Of a DNA stretch of 6,387 bases, positions 1 to 6,387 are shown piece by piece. Each line of letters opens with the position of its first letter. Position 1 is the first letter of the stretch. The stretch is taken from NCBI GenBank assembly GCA_937891215.1, contig CALAEU010000261.1:1-6387 (forward strand), written 5' to 3'. This stretch comes from an uncultured Clostridia bacterium (GTDB lineage: Bacteria > Bacillota_A > Clostridia > Oscillospirales > Acutalibacteraceae). The position numbers and the translations under genes are program-made. Under the pieces are notes generated by a model. That model was not told the DNA's origin. It searched no databases and saw only the letters and a list, made by a program, of their open reading frames with translations.

Positions 1-127
1 GACCTTCTGCATAGAAAAGTTCCATACCGATTTTTACAAATGGTTTTTTACCTGTGAACTTATCTAAAAAATCCATACAAGCCTGTTTGCTACTGAAATC
101 ACAAGCAATAATTACATCTTTACCCAT
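1..127 (-). CDS. pyrF: Orotidine 5'-phosphate decarboxylase, N-terminal 42 residues (cut by window edge)
   Basis: Partial gene: only the start lies in the window. The family decarboxylates OMP to UMP, the last step of UMP synthesis, as a cytosolic TIM barrel. The visible part has the first barrel strand VIIACDF with Asp10, which in this family contacts the ribose, and the second strand FVKIGMELF with Lys32. Both match the usual N-terminus of the family. The ATG at 127-125 is chosen because an AGGAGG lies 9 nt upstream and the protein begins right at the first strand. The start overlaps the pyrD stop by one base (TAATG), so translation is probably coupled to pyrD. Identification rests on 42 residues plus the operon position directly after pyrD, which is where pyrF lies in Bacillus-type pyr operons. 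The catalytic Lys-Asp cluster further on is not visible. Confidence 0.9.
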   Translation of the reverse strand, partial: MGKDVIIACDFSSKQACMDFLDKFTGKKPFVKIGMELFYAEG

Positions 128-1038
128 TAGTGTGCGCCTCCTATAATATCTTTTAAGTTAGTAATACCATATTTTTCCATAACGCGTGGTAAATCTTCAA
201 TAATATCTTTACACACATACGGATTTATTAAGTTTGCAGCACCTACTTCTACGGCTGAAGCACCTGCTAACATAAATTCAATTACATCTTCAGCAGTAGA
301 AACACCACCCATTCCGACAATCGGAATATTAACTGCATCATATACCTGATAAACCATTCTTATTGCGACAGGTTTAATAGCGTTACCTGAGAAACCGCCC
401 ATTTTATTTGCAATAACCGGTTTCTTTATTTTTAAGTCAATACGCATACCTAAAAGTGTATTTATAAGACTGATACCATCTGCACCTGCTTCTTCACACG
501 CTTTTGCTATAGAAACAATATCAGTAACATTTGGTGAAAGTTTTATAATTACAGGTTTAGTTGTTGCTTTTTTTACTTCTCTTGTAACTTCTGCCGCCGC
601 TTCAGGTGATGTACCAAAACTCATACCTCCACCGTGAACATTAGGGCAACTTACATTTACTTCAAGCCAACCTACCTGCTCTTCTTTATCAAGTTTCTCG
701 CAAGTATAAACATAATCTTCAACAGAAAATCCGCTTACATTTGCCATAACTTTTTTATTAAATACTTCTTTAAGTTTCGGTAATTCTTCAGAAATAACTT
801 TCTCTACACCGGGATTCTGAAGACCTACTGCATTTATCATACCTGCTTCGCACTCGGCAATTCTTGGTGTAGGATTACCGAAACGAGCATCTTTAGTTGT
901 ACCTTTGAATGAGAATGTACCTAAAATGTTTATGTCATAAAGTTCTGCGAATTCGTAACCATAGCCAAAAGTACCACTTGCAGGAATCAAGGGATTTGAG
1001 AGATTTAAGCCACAAAGTGATGTTTCAAGATTCACCAT
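127..1038 (-). CDS. pyrD: Dihydroorotate dehydrogenase B (NAD+), catalytic subunit
   Basis: A 303-residue FMN TIM-barrel protein that oxidises dihydroorotate to orotate in the cytosol. It is class 1B: the active-site base is Cys131 in NVSCPNV, as in class 1 enzymes (class 2 uses Ser), and the gene directly follows its electron-transfer partner pyrK. Other family motifs are ASGTFG (20-25), FKGTT with Lys45, INAVGLQNPG (68-77), IKLSPN with Lys166, SGNAIKP (217-223) and the phosphate-binding GMGGV (242-246). The length is normal for the class. The ATG at 1038-1036 is supported by a GGGAGGAG 5-7 nt upstream. The gene begins inside the end of pyrK (7-nt overlap) and its stop overlaps the pyrF start. 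Electrons should pass from FMN to the PyrK iron-sulfur cluster, then to FAD and NAD+. No damaged residue was seen. Confidence 0.97.
   Translation of the reverse strand: MVNLETSLCGLNLSNPLIPASGTFGYGYEFAELYDINILGTFSFKGTTKDARFGNPTPRIAECEAGMINAVGLQNPGVEKVISEELPKLKEVFNKKVMANVSGFSVEDYVYTCEKLDKEEQVGWLEVNVSCPNVHGGGMSFGTSPEAAAEVTREVKKATTKPVIIKLSPNVTDIVSIAKACEEAGADGISLINTLLGMRIDLKIKKPVIANKMGGFSGNAIKPVAIRMVYQVYDAVNIPIVGMGGVSTAEDVIEFMLAGASAVEVGAANLINPYVCKDIIEDLPRVMEKYGITNLKDIIGGAH
137..142 (-). promoter_or_regulatory. Ribosome binding site of pyrF (AGGAGG)
   Basis: A perfect AGGAGG on the minus strand sits inside the last codons of pyrD (Gly-Gly-Ala), 9 nt before the pyrF ATG. It fixes the pyrF start and lets ribosomes finishing pyrD re-initiate on the TAATG junction. 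Confidence 0.85.
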
Positions 1039-1763
1039 ATAATCTCCTCCCTTTCTAAAACAGGGCCATCTTTACAGATACGCTTGTTGCCGTATTTTGT
1101 TTTGCATGAGCAACCCATACAAGCACCAAATCCGCAACCCATTCTTTCTTCAAAACTATACTGACCACTTGTAGTAGCAGTATTTTCAATTGCTTTAAAC
1201 ATTGGCATAGGACCACAAGTGAAGAAGTAAGAGTAAGTAAGTTCTTTCATAACATCTGTTACAAAACCTTTTACTCCTACACTACCGTCAACAGTTGTAA
1301 CATAAACTTTAGCGCCCAATGCTTCAAATTCTTCTTTATAGAAAATTTCATCCGCAGTGTTAAAACCTAAAATTACAGTTGGATTTTTGCCTTCTGCTAC
1401 TAACTTTTTACAAAGTCCGTACATTGGTGGTACACCAACGCCACCGCCGATTAAAAGTGGATTTTCTCCACTTTTATCGGTATTGTAGCCATTGCCGAGA
1501 CCGACTAAAATATCGAATGTTTCGCCCGGCTCTTTTGTTGACATAATCTGGGTTCCTGCACCTACTACTTTGTAGATAAGCGTTATTGTACCTTCATCAT
1601 AATCGCAAACAGAAATCGGTCTTCTGAGATATAAACCGTCAACTTTGATATTTACAAACTGACCTGTTGCAGTAAGTGAAGAAGTATCACCTTCGACAAT
1701 CATTTTATAAACATCTTTAGCGATTCTAGTGTTTTCTTTAATTGTATAAATTCCTTGATACAT
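1032..1763 (-). CDS. pyrK: Dihydroorotate dehydrogenase B, FAD/[2Fe-2S] electron transfer subunit
   Basis: A 243-residue ferredoxin reductase-like protein that carries electrons from PyrD's FMN to NAD+. Domains in order: an FAD-binding beta barrel (about 1-98) with the flavin motif RRPIS at 47-51 and GAGT at 68-71; an NAD-binding domain (about 100-205) with GGGVGVPPM at 106-114 and CGPMPMF at 183-189; and a C-terminal [2Fe-2S] site with Cys210, Cys215, Cys218 and Cys230 (C-x4-C-x2-C-x11-C), the pattern typical of PyrK. An extra Cys220 is nearby. The ATG at 1763-1761 has a GGAGA 9 nt upstream and follows carB by 20 nt. The TGA stop lies inside pyrD. The length and all cofactor motifs are normal. 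Stand-alone relatives (sulfide dehydrogenase or NfnA-type subunits) share the fold, but the pyrD neighbour settles the assignment. Confidence 0.96.
   Translation of the reverse strand: MYQGIYTIKENTRIAKDVYKMIVEGDTSSLTATGQFVNIKVDGLYLRRPISVCDYDEGTITLIYKVVGAGTQIMSTKEPGETFDILVGLGNGYNTDKSGENPLLIGGGVGVPPMYGLCKKLVAEGKNPTVILGFNTADEIFYKEEFEALGAKVYVTTVDGSVGVKGFVTDVMKELTYSYFFTCGPMPMFKAIENTATTSGQYSFEERMGCGFGACMGCSCKTKYGNKRICKDGPVLEREEIIW
1044..1051 (-). promoter_or_regulatory. Ribosome binding site of pyrD (GGGAGGAG)
   Basis: A purine-rich GGGAGGAG on the minus strand lies within the last codons of pyrK. Its GGAGG core is 7 nt from the pyrD ATG. It decides the pyrD start and makes the overlap with pyrK a likely translational coupling point, suited to equal production of the two subunits. 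Confidence 0.85.
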
Positions 1764-1772
1764 TTTAAAATA

Positions 1773-1777
1773 TCTCC
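1773..1777 (-). promoter_or_regulatory. Ribosome binding site of pyrK (GGAGA)
   Basis: GGAGA on the minus strand, 9 nt before the pyrK ATG, lies in the 20-nt gap after the carB stop. It is weaker than the sites for pyrD, pyrF and carB. The rest of the gap is A/T with no hairpin that would act as a terminator. Confidence 0.7.
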
Positions 1778-1783
1778 AAATTA

Positions 1784-4700
1784 TTATTCATCAATTGTTG
1801 AAATGCAGAGTGTTGTTTCTTCAAGAACATCAAGTAATACTGCAACAGTATCAAGTGAAGTAAAGAGTGTTACATTGTTTTCAACTGCACATTGACGAAT
1901 TTCGTGACCATCTGATAAATAACCTGTCTGGTTAATATCACGGGTGTTGATTACATAGTTAATATAACCCTGACGCATATTGTTAAGAATTTCTTCACTG
2001 CCTTCACTGATTTTCTTAACAGCGTGAGTTCTTATACCGTTTTCTTTTAGGAAGTTTGCAGTACCTTCTGTAGCCTGAATATTGAAGCCCATGTTATAGA
2101 AACGACGGATAATTGGTAATGCTTCTTCTTTGTCTTCATCGGCAATAGTTGCAAGAACTGTACCGTAGTTCATAACATTCATTCCAGAAGCCTGTAATGC
2201 TTTGTAAAGAGCACGGGTAAGTTTGTTATCATAACCGATTGCTTCACCCGTTGATTTCATTTCAGGTGAAAGGTATGCGTCAAGACCACGAAGTTTTGAG
2301 AATGAGAAAGCAGGTGCTTTAACATACCAGCGTTTTTTATCTTCAGGATAGAGATAGTCAATACCCTGTTCTTTAAGGCTCTTACCTAAAATTGTAAGAG
2401 TTGCAATATCTGCTAAACTATAAGAAGTTGCTTTTGAAAGGAATGGAACTGTCCTTGAAGAACGAGGGTTAACTTCAATAATAAACACATTCTCGTCCTT
2501 ATCAACAATGAACTGAATGTTGTAAAGACCAACAATACCAATACCAAGACCTAATTTCTTTGTGTATTCGAGAATTGTTTCTCTTACCTTTTGTGAAATA
2601 CTGAATGTCGGGTAAACACTTGTTGAGTCACCACTGTGGATACCTGTTCTTTCAACGAGTTCCATAATACCTGGAACGAAAACATCTTTACCGTCACAAA
2701 TAGCGTCAACTTCAACTTCTTTACCTGAAATATATTTATCAACAAGTACTGGCTTGTCTTCATCAATTTCAACAGCAGTTTTAAGATAGTGTTTTAATTG
2801 CTCTTCGTCCGCAACAATCTGCATTGCACGACCACCTAAAACGAATGATGGGCGAACTAACACAGGGTAACCGATTTTCTTTGCTGCTTCGAGACCATCT
2901 TCGATTTTTGTAACTGCTTTACCTTCCGGTTGTGGAATATCTAATTCTTTAAGAAGTTTTTCAAATGAATCGCGATTTTCTGCTTTTTCTATAGCATCGC
3001 AATCTGTACCGATAATTTTAACACCACGATTTTTAAGTGGTTCTGCTAAGTTGATAGCAGTCTGACCGCCGAGTGAAGCAATTACCCCCATTGGTTTTTC
3101 AAGGTTAATGATATTCATAACATCTTCAACTGTAAGTGGTTCAAAATAAAGTTTATCTGAACAGGTGTAGTCAGTTGAAACTGTTTCAGGGTTATTGTTT
3201 ATGATAATTGCCTCGTAACCTGCTGATTTGATTGTCTGAACTGCGTGAACAGTTGAGTAGTCAAATTCAACACCCTGACCGATTCTGATAGGACCTGAAC
3301 CGAGAACAATAATTTTTTCTTTATTTGAAACGATTGATTCATTCTCTGCTTCATAAGTTGAGTAGAAGTAAGGAACTGTTCCTTCAAATTCTGCTGCACA
3401 GGTATCAATCATTTTATATACAGGGAACATTTTATTCTCTACACGGATATTGTAAACATCAATTTCTTTGCACTCCCAGAGACGAGCAATATACTGGTCG
3501 CAGAAGCCCATTCTTTTTGCTTCATAAAGAACAGTTAAATCGTTTTTATTAGCTTTAAGTTTTTCTTCCATACGGATGATATTTCTGATTTTTTCAAGGA
3601 AGAAAATATCAATTTTTGTTGCATCGTAAATCATACCGATGTCTGTACCATGACTGATAAGTTCTGCAATAGCAAAAATTCTGTCATCTGTACCGTCTTT
3701 GATATACTCAAGAAGTTCTGCTTCTGTGTAGCTATCGAACTTTTTCATATAAAGGTGGCAAACACCGATTTCAAGTGAACGAGCAGCTTTTAAAAGACAT
3801 TCTTCAATAGTTCTGCCGAGGCTCATTACTTCGCCTGTTGCTTTCATCTGAGTTGAAAGTTTATTGTTTGCAGTTGCAAATTTGTCAAATGGGAAACGAG
3901 GCATTTTTGCAACAACATAGTCAAGTGCTGGTTCGCAAGCCGCAGGAATATTTGCAAGCTCTATTTCTTCAAGGTGCATACCAACTGCAATTTTTGCAGT
4001 AACTCTTGCAATCGGGTAACCACTTGCTTTAGAAGCTAAAGCGGATGAACGTGAAACACGTGGGTTAACCTCGATAACATAATAATCAAATGAAAGTGGG
4101 TCAAGTGCAAATTGAACGTTACAACCACCTTCAATTTCCAACGCTTTGATAATTCTTAAAGCACTGTCACGAAGCATACCTGCTTCTTTATTTGTAAGTG
4201 TCTGGCAAGGACAAACAACAATTGAGTCACCTGTGTGAATACCGACAGGGTCAACATTTTCCATATTACAGATAGCAATTGCTGTGTCGTTTGAGTCACG
4301 CATTACTTCGAATTCAATTTCTTTATAACCTTTAATACTCTTTTCAACAAGAACCTGATGAACTGGTGAAAGTTTAAGACCATTTTTAAGAAGTTCACGA
4401 CATTCTTCTTCGTTATCTGCGAAACCGCCACCTGTGCCACCTAATGTGAAAGCTGGGCGAAGAACAACAGGATAACCGATTCTTTCACAAGCTGCAAGAC
4501 CTTCTTCAACTGTGTTTGCGATTTCTGATGGAAGAACTGGTTCGCCTAAATCAAGGCAGAGCTGTTTGAAGAGTTCGCGGTCCTCTGCTCTTTCGATACT
4601 TTCGCTCTTTGTACCTAAAAGTTCAACTTCACATTCTTCTAAAATACCTTTTTTCTCAAGTTGCATTGCAAGGTTAAGTCCTGTCTGACCGCCGATACCA

Positions 4701-4963
4701 GGAACAATTGCATCTGGTCTTTCATAACGGATAACTTTTGCAATATATTCTAAAGTAAGTGGCTCCATATAAACTTTGTCAGCCATTGAAGTATCTGTCA
4801 TAATTGTTGCAGGGTTTGAGTTACAGAGAATAACTTCGTAACCCTCTTCTTTAAGTGCAAGACACGCCTGAGTACCTGCGTAGTCAAATTCTGCGGCTTG
4901 TCCTATTACTATAGGGCCCGAGCCTATAACAAGTATTTTCTTAATATCAGTTCTTTTTGGCAT
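1784..4963 (-). CDS. carB: Carbamoyl phosphate synthetase, large (synthetase) subunit
   Basis: A 1059-residue protein, close to the usual length of about 1060-1075. It makes carbamoyl phosphate from bicarbonate, ammonia and two ATP. The two homologous ATP-grasp halves are plain. The first (about 1-400) has [17 protein letters not shown] (14-30), GGTGGGFAD (175-183) and ENP-type metal ligands in [16 protein letters not shown] (298-313). The oligomerisation domain follows (about 405-545). The second half (about 550-925) has [16 protein letters not shown] (555-570), HSGDS (776-780) and [12 protein letters not shown] (830-841). The C-terminal allosteric MGS-like domain (about 930-1059) keeps most residues equivalent to the E. 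coli UMP site: Lys945, Thr965, Thr968, Lys984 and Asn1006. UMP feedback is therefore plausible. The ATG at 4963-4961 has AGGAGG 9 nt upstream and starts one base after the carA stop. No catalytic damage was seen, although its CarA partner looks unable to supply ammonia from glutamine. Confidence 0.97.
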   Translation of the reverse strand: MPKRTDIKKILVIGSGPIVIGQAAEFDYAGTQACLALKEEGYEVILCNSNPATIMTDTSMADKVYMEPLTLEYIAKVIRYERPDAIVPGIGGQTGLNLAMQLEKKGILEECEVELLGTKSESIERAEDRELFKQLCLDLGEPVLPSEIANTVEEGLAACERIGYPVVLRPAFTLGGTGGGFADNEEECRELLKNGLKLSPVHQVLVEKSIKGYKEIEFEVMRDSNDTAIAICNMENVDPVGIHTGDSIVVCPCQTLTNKEAGMLRDSALRIIKALEIEGGCNVQFALDPLSFDYYVIEVNPRVSRSSALASKASGYPIARVTAKIAVGMHLEEIELANIPAACEPALDYVVAKMPRFPFDKFATANNKLSTQMKATGEVMSLGRTIEECLLKAARSLEIGVCHLYMKKFDSYTEAELLEYIKDGTDDRIFAIAELISHGTDIGMIYDATKIDIFFLEKIRNIIRMEEKLKANKNDLTVLYEAKRMGFCDQYIARLWECKEIDVYNIRVENKMFPVYKMIDTCAAEFEGTVPYFYSTYEAENESIVSNKEKIIVLGSGPIRIGQGVEFDYSTVHAVQTIKSAGYEAIIINNNPETVSTDYTCSDKLYFEPLTVEDVMNIINLEKPMGVIASLGGQTAINLAEPLKNRGVKIIGTDCDAIEKAENRDSFEKLLKELDIPQPEGKAVTKIEDGLEAAKKIGYPVLVRPSFVLGGRAMQIVADEEQLKHYLKTAVEIDEDKPVLVDKYISGKEVEVDAICDGKDVFVPGIMELVERTGIHSGDSTSVYPTFSISQKVRETILEYTKKLGLGIGIVGLYNIQFIVDKDENVFIIEVNPRSSRTVPFLSKATSYSLADIATLTILGKSLKEQGIDYLYPEDKKRWYVKAPAFSFSKLRGLDAYLSPEMKSTGEAIGYDNKLTRALYKALQASGMNVMNYGTVLATIADEDKEEALPIIRRFYNMGFNIQATEGTANFLKENGIRTHAVKKISEGSEEILNNMRQGYINYVINTRDINQTGYLSDGHEIRQCAVENNVTLFTSLDTVAVLLDVLEETTLCISTIDE

Positions 4964-4964
4964 C

Positions 4965-6041
4965 TTACTTGCCCTCCTTCATAATAGTAACAAATTTATC
5001 AAATAACACATCGTTTACTGCACCTGGTGCACCTTCTGGATTAAACTGAACACCAAACACTTTATCGTGCTCGTTTTCAACGCCTTCAACAGTTTTGTCG
5101 AGAATGTCACGATGTGTAATTTTTAAATCAGTTGATTTTAATGACTCTTCGTTAAGGGTGTAATCCTGACTCTGTGAAACTGTGATTACTTTACCAGTTT
5201 CAACATTCATTACAGGGTGGTTACCACCGTGATGACCGAATTTTAATTTATCGCTCTTAGCACCATAAGCTGTGCCGATTAAAAGATTACCTAAACCAAT
5301 ACCGAAGAGTGGGAATTTACCCTTGAGTTCTTTAATAACATCAACGATTGATGCTACATCTTCTGGACTACCAGGACCATTTGAAACTACAACACCATCA
5401 GGATTCATTTTTATAATCTCTTTTGCTGATGTGTTGAATGGAACAACTGTTACATTACAGCCTCTTGCATTTAAAAGACGAATTATATTAAGTTTTATAC
5501 CACAGTCAATTGCCACAACATTGTATTTAGCATTTGTTGTTCTTGAATACCAGCGTTTTTTACAACTTACTTTTTCTACAGCATTTGTTGTAATTGGTGT
5601 GTTTTTAATAATTTCAATTGCTTTTTCTGTCGGAACATCTGCATTAGTAAGAATTACGCGACTACTACCATTGTCACGGATTTTTCTTGTAATTTCTCTT
5701 GTATCAACACCCCAGATACCAGGAATATGGTTTTCTTCCATTTCTTCAGAAAGTGTTTTTGTATAACGGAAATTAGATGGTAATTCATTGTATTCTCTAA
5801 CTATCATACCTTTCACACTTAAATGTTTAGATTCATAATCTTCATCTGTTAAACCATAATTCCCAATTAAAGGATAAGTCATACAGATCATTTTATTACA
5901 ATTGGATGGATCAGAAATAATTTCTTGATAGCCAACAACAGCTGTATTAAATATCAATTCTGCAACTGTTTCATTTAAACTACCAAATCCAATACCTTCA
6001 AAAACTTGTCCACTTTCTAGCACTAATTTACGATTATTCAT
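4965..6041 (-). CDS. carA: Carbamoyl phosphate synthetase, small subunit with degenerate glutaminase site
   Basis: A 358-residue protein, normal length for CarA, directly before carB. In the family this subunit hydrolyses glutamine and channels ammonia to CarB. The N-terminal CarA domain (about 1-150) has [15 protein letters not shown] (32-46) and TYPLIGNYG (55-63). The C-terminal class I amidotransferase domain (about 172-355) has DCGIK (179-183) and SNGPGSPED (220-228). The catalytic elements are altered: the nucleophile elbow reads [11 protein letters not shown] (246-256), with Gly249 where Cys belongs and Asn252-Leu253 replacing His-Gln. The glutamine-contact stretch SQNH reads SQSQ (289-292). 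The catalytic His is Asn334 in [10 protein letters not shown], and only Glu336 of the triad remains. The frame is open throughout, which argues against simple decay. I infer a non-glutaminase structural or tunnel partner for CarB using free ammonia. A GGGAG 9 nt upstream supports the ATG. The first 96 codons are more AT-rich and favour TTA for Leu, unlike the rest. Confidence 0.93.
   Translation of the reverse strand: MNNRKLVLESGQVFEGIGFGSLNETVAELIFNTAVVGYQEIISDPSNCNKMICMTYPLIGNYGLTDEDYESKHLSVKGMIVREYNELPSNFRYTKTLSEEMEENHIPGIWGVDTREITRKIRDNGSSRVILTNADVPTEKAIEIIKNTPITTNAVEKVSCKKRWYSRTTNAKYNVVAIDCGIKLNIIRLLNARGCNVTVVPFNTSAKEIIKMNPDGVVVSNGPGSPEDVASIVDVIKELKGKFPLFGIGLGNLLIGTAYGAKSDKLKFGHHGGNHPVMNVETGKVITVSQSQDYTLNEESLKSTDLKITHRDILDKTVEGVENEHDKVFGVQFNPEGAPGAVNDVLFDKFVTIMKEGK
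4973..4978 (-). promoter_or_regulatory. Ribosome binding site of carB (AGGAGG)
   Basis: AGGAGG on the minus strand within the last codons of carA (Lys-Glu-Gly-Lys), 9 nt before the carB ATG. The carA stop and carB start are separated by a single G (TAAGATG), so the site fixes the start and indicates coupled translation of the two subunits. Confidence 0.85.
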
Positions 6042-6050
6042 TTTAAATTT

Positions 6051-6055
6051 CTCCC
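6051..6055 (-). promoter_or_regulatory. Ribosome binding site of carA (GGGAG)
   Basis: GGGAG (within AAGGGAGA) on the minus strand, 9 nt before the carA ATG, fills most of the 14-nt gap after the pyrC stop. It supports the chosen carA start. No terminator or promoter fits in this gap. Confidence 0.75.
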
Positions 6056-6387
6056 TTATTTTTTATATACAACTTCACCATTTACTAAAGTATATTTAGT
6101 AAATCCATAATAACAATTTCCAATAAATGGTGAATTTTTTCCTTTTGATAATATTTCTTCTTTTGTATATTTATGTTCATTTTCAATATCGATAATCGCT
6201 ATATCAGCTATCATTCCTTCTTTTAAATCGCGTTTAGGAAGATTAAACACTTTAATTGGATTGTATACTAATATATCTAAAAATCTATCTAAACTAATTA
6301 ATCCTTTTTTCACAAACTCAGTGTAAATAATTGGCACCATAGTTTCAATTCCAATAATTCCATTAGGACACTTATCATATTCTAATG
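6056..6387 (-). CDS. pyrC: Dihydroorotase, C-terminal 109 residues (cut by window edge)
   Basis: Partial gene, cut at the window edge. The open frame runs through the Met codon at 6340-6338 to the edge, so that Met is internal and not a start. Dihydroorotase closes carbamoyl aspartate to dihydroorotate, using metal ions in a cytosolic TIM barrel. The visible end starts with the conserved segment PNGIIGIETMVP, which follows the metal and substrate loop in type I dihydroorotases. It continues with the helix containing NPIKVFNLPKR, the amidohydrolase turn GMIADIAIID, and the tail motif SKGKNSPFIG followed by LVNGEVVY, all characteristic of Firmicute PyrC. Metal-binding residues lie outside the window. 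By hand count, bases 6061-6360 are about 24% GC, far below carB, and 8 of 9 Leu codons are TTA. Relatives such as hydantoinase share the fold, but the tail motif and operon position favour PyrC. Confidence 0.92.
   Translation of the reverse strand, partial: LEYDKCPNGIIGIETMVPIIYTEFVKKGLISLDRFLDILVYNPIKVFNLPKRDLKEGMIADIAIIDIENEHKYTKEEILSKGKNSPFIGNCYYGFTKYTLVNGEVVYKK

Noticed and set aside
1032..1034. Alternative genetic code (TGA as Trp) because of the low GC
   Set aside because: pyrK ends in TGA at the expected family end, and its last Trp codon is TGG, so the standard bacterial code fits.
1764..1783. Possible terminator or internal promoter in the largest gap (carB-pyrK)
   Set aside because: Only 20 nt, A/T-rich, with no GC-rich inverted repeat; it is taken up by the pyrK ribosome site.
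2584..3408. Two short minus-strand open frames (2584-2772 and 3199-3408) inside carB
   Set aside because: They are out of frame within conserved CarB sequence. Their Gln, Leu and Lys-rich translations match no family.
3325..3552. Plus-strand open frame of 75 codons inside carB
   Set aside because: It is antisense to the strongly conserved carB, has no family motif and looks like a shadow frame.
5272..5766. Plus-strand open frame of 164 codons opposite carA
   Set aside because: It lies wholly antisense to carA, has no convincing ribosome site, and its sequence is the low-complexity hydrophobic and Ser/Thr-rich kind expected from the reverse frame of an AT-rich gene.
4965..6041. carA as a pseudogene
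   Set aside because: The frame is intact at normal length, non-catalytic motifs are well conserved, the ribosome site is good and carB is coupled to it. Active-site loss with a kept fold fits a change of function better, though sister-strain data would settle it.
6056..6340. pyrC fragment starting at the Met codon 6340-6338
   Set aside because: The frame is open upstream to the window edge and encodes the conserved PNGIIGIET segment, so this Met is internal to a larger gene.

Overview
The window is a single, gap-free run of de novo pyrimidine (UMP) biosynthesis genes, all on the minus strand. Read 5'->3' on that strand the order is pyrC (3' part, cut by the window edge), carA, carB, pyrK, pyrD and pyrF (5' part, cut by the other edge). 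This order, the PyrK/PyrD type 1B dihydroorotate dehydrogenase pair and the strong AGGAGG-like ribosome binding sites all fit a low-GC Firmicute, most likely an anaerobic Clostridia-type organism. The species is not identifiable by eye. Translation looks standard (code 11): pyrK ends in TGA and its final Trp is TGG, so there is no sign of a Mycoplasma-type code.

Layout by position: pyrF start 1-127; pyrD 127-1038; pyrK 1032-1763; carB 1784-4963; carA 4965-6041; pyrC end 6056-6387. Junctions are 14 nt (pyrC-carA), 1 nt (carA-carB), 20 nt (carB-pyrK), a 7-nt overlap (pyrK-pyrD) and a 1-nt overlap (pyrD-pyrF). There is no room for a promoter, attenuator or terminator at any of them, so this is one polycistronic unit with probable translational coupling. 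Any PyrR or other leader control would lie upstream of pyrC, outside the window.

Together the genes make carbamoyl phosphate (CarA+CarB), close dihydroorotate (PyrC; the aspartate transcarbamoylase gene is not in the window), oxidise it to orotate with NAD+ (PyrD+PyrK) and decarboxylate OMP to UMP (PyrF). No stretch over 300 bases lacks a gene.

The most notable observation is that CarA, although full length and in frame, has lost the residues that make it a glutaminase. The nucleophile Cys is Gly249, the following His-Gln pair is Asn-Leu, and the catalytic His is Asn334; only the triad Glu remains. CarB looks intact. This predicts a carbamoyl phosphate synthetase fed by free ammonia, reminiscent of vertebrate CPS I. 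A second observation is a clear drop in GC and a switch of leucine codon use in pyrC and the first quarter of carA. It suggests a mosaic operon, or an assembly join, near position 5750.
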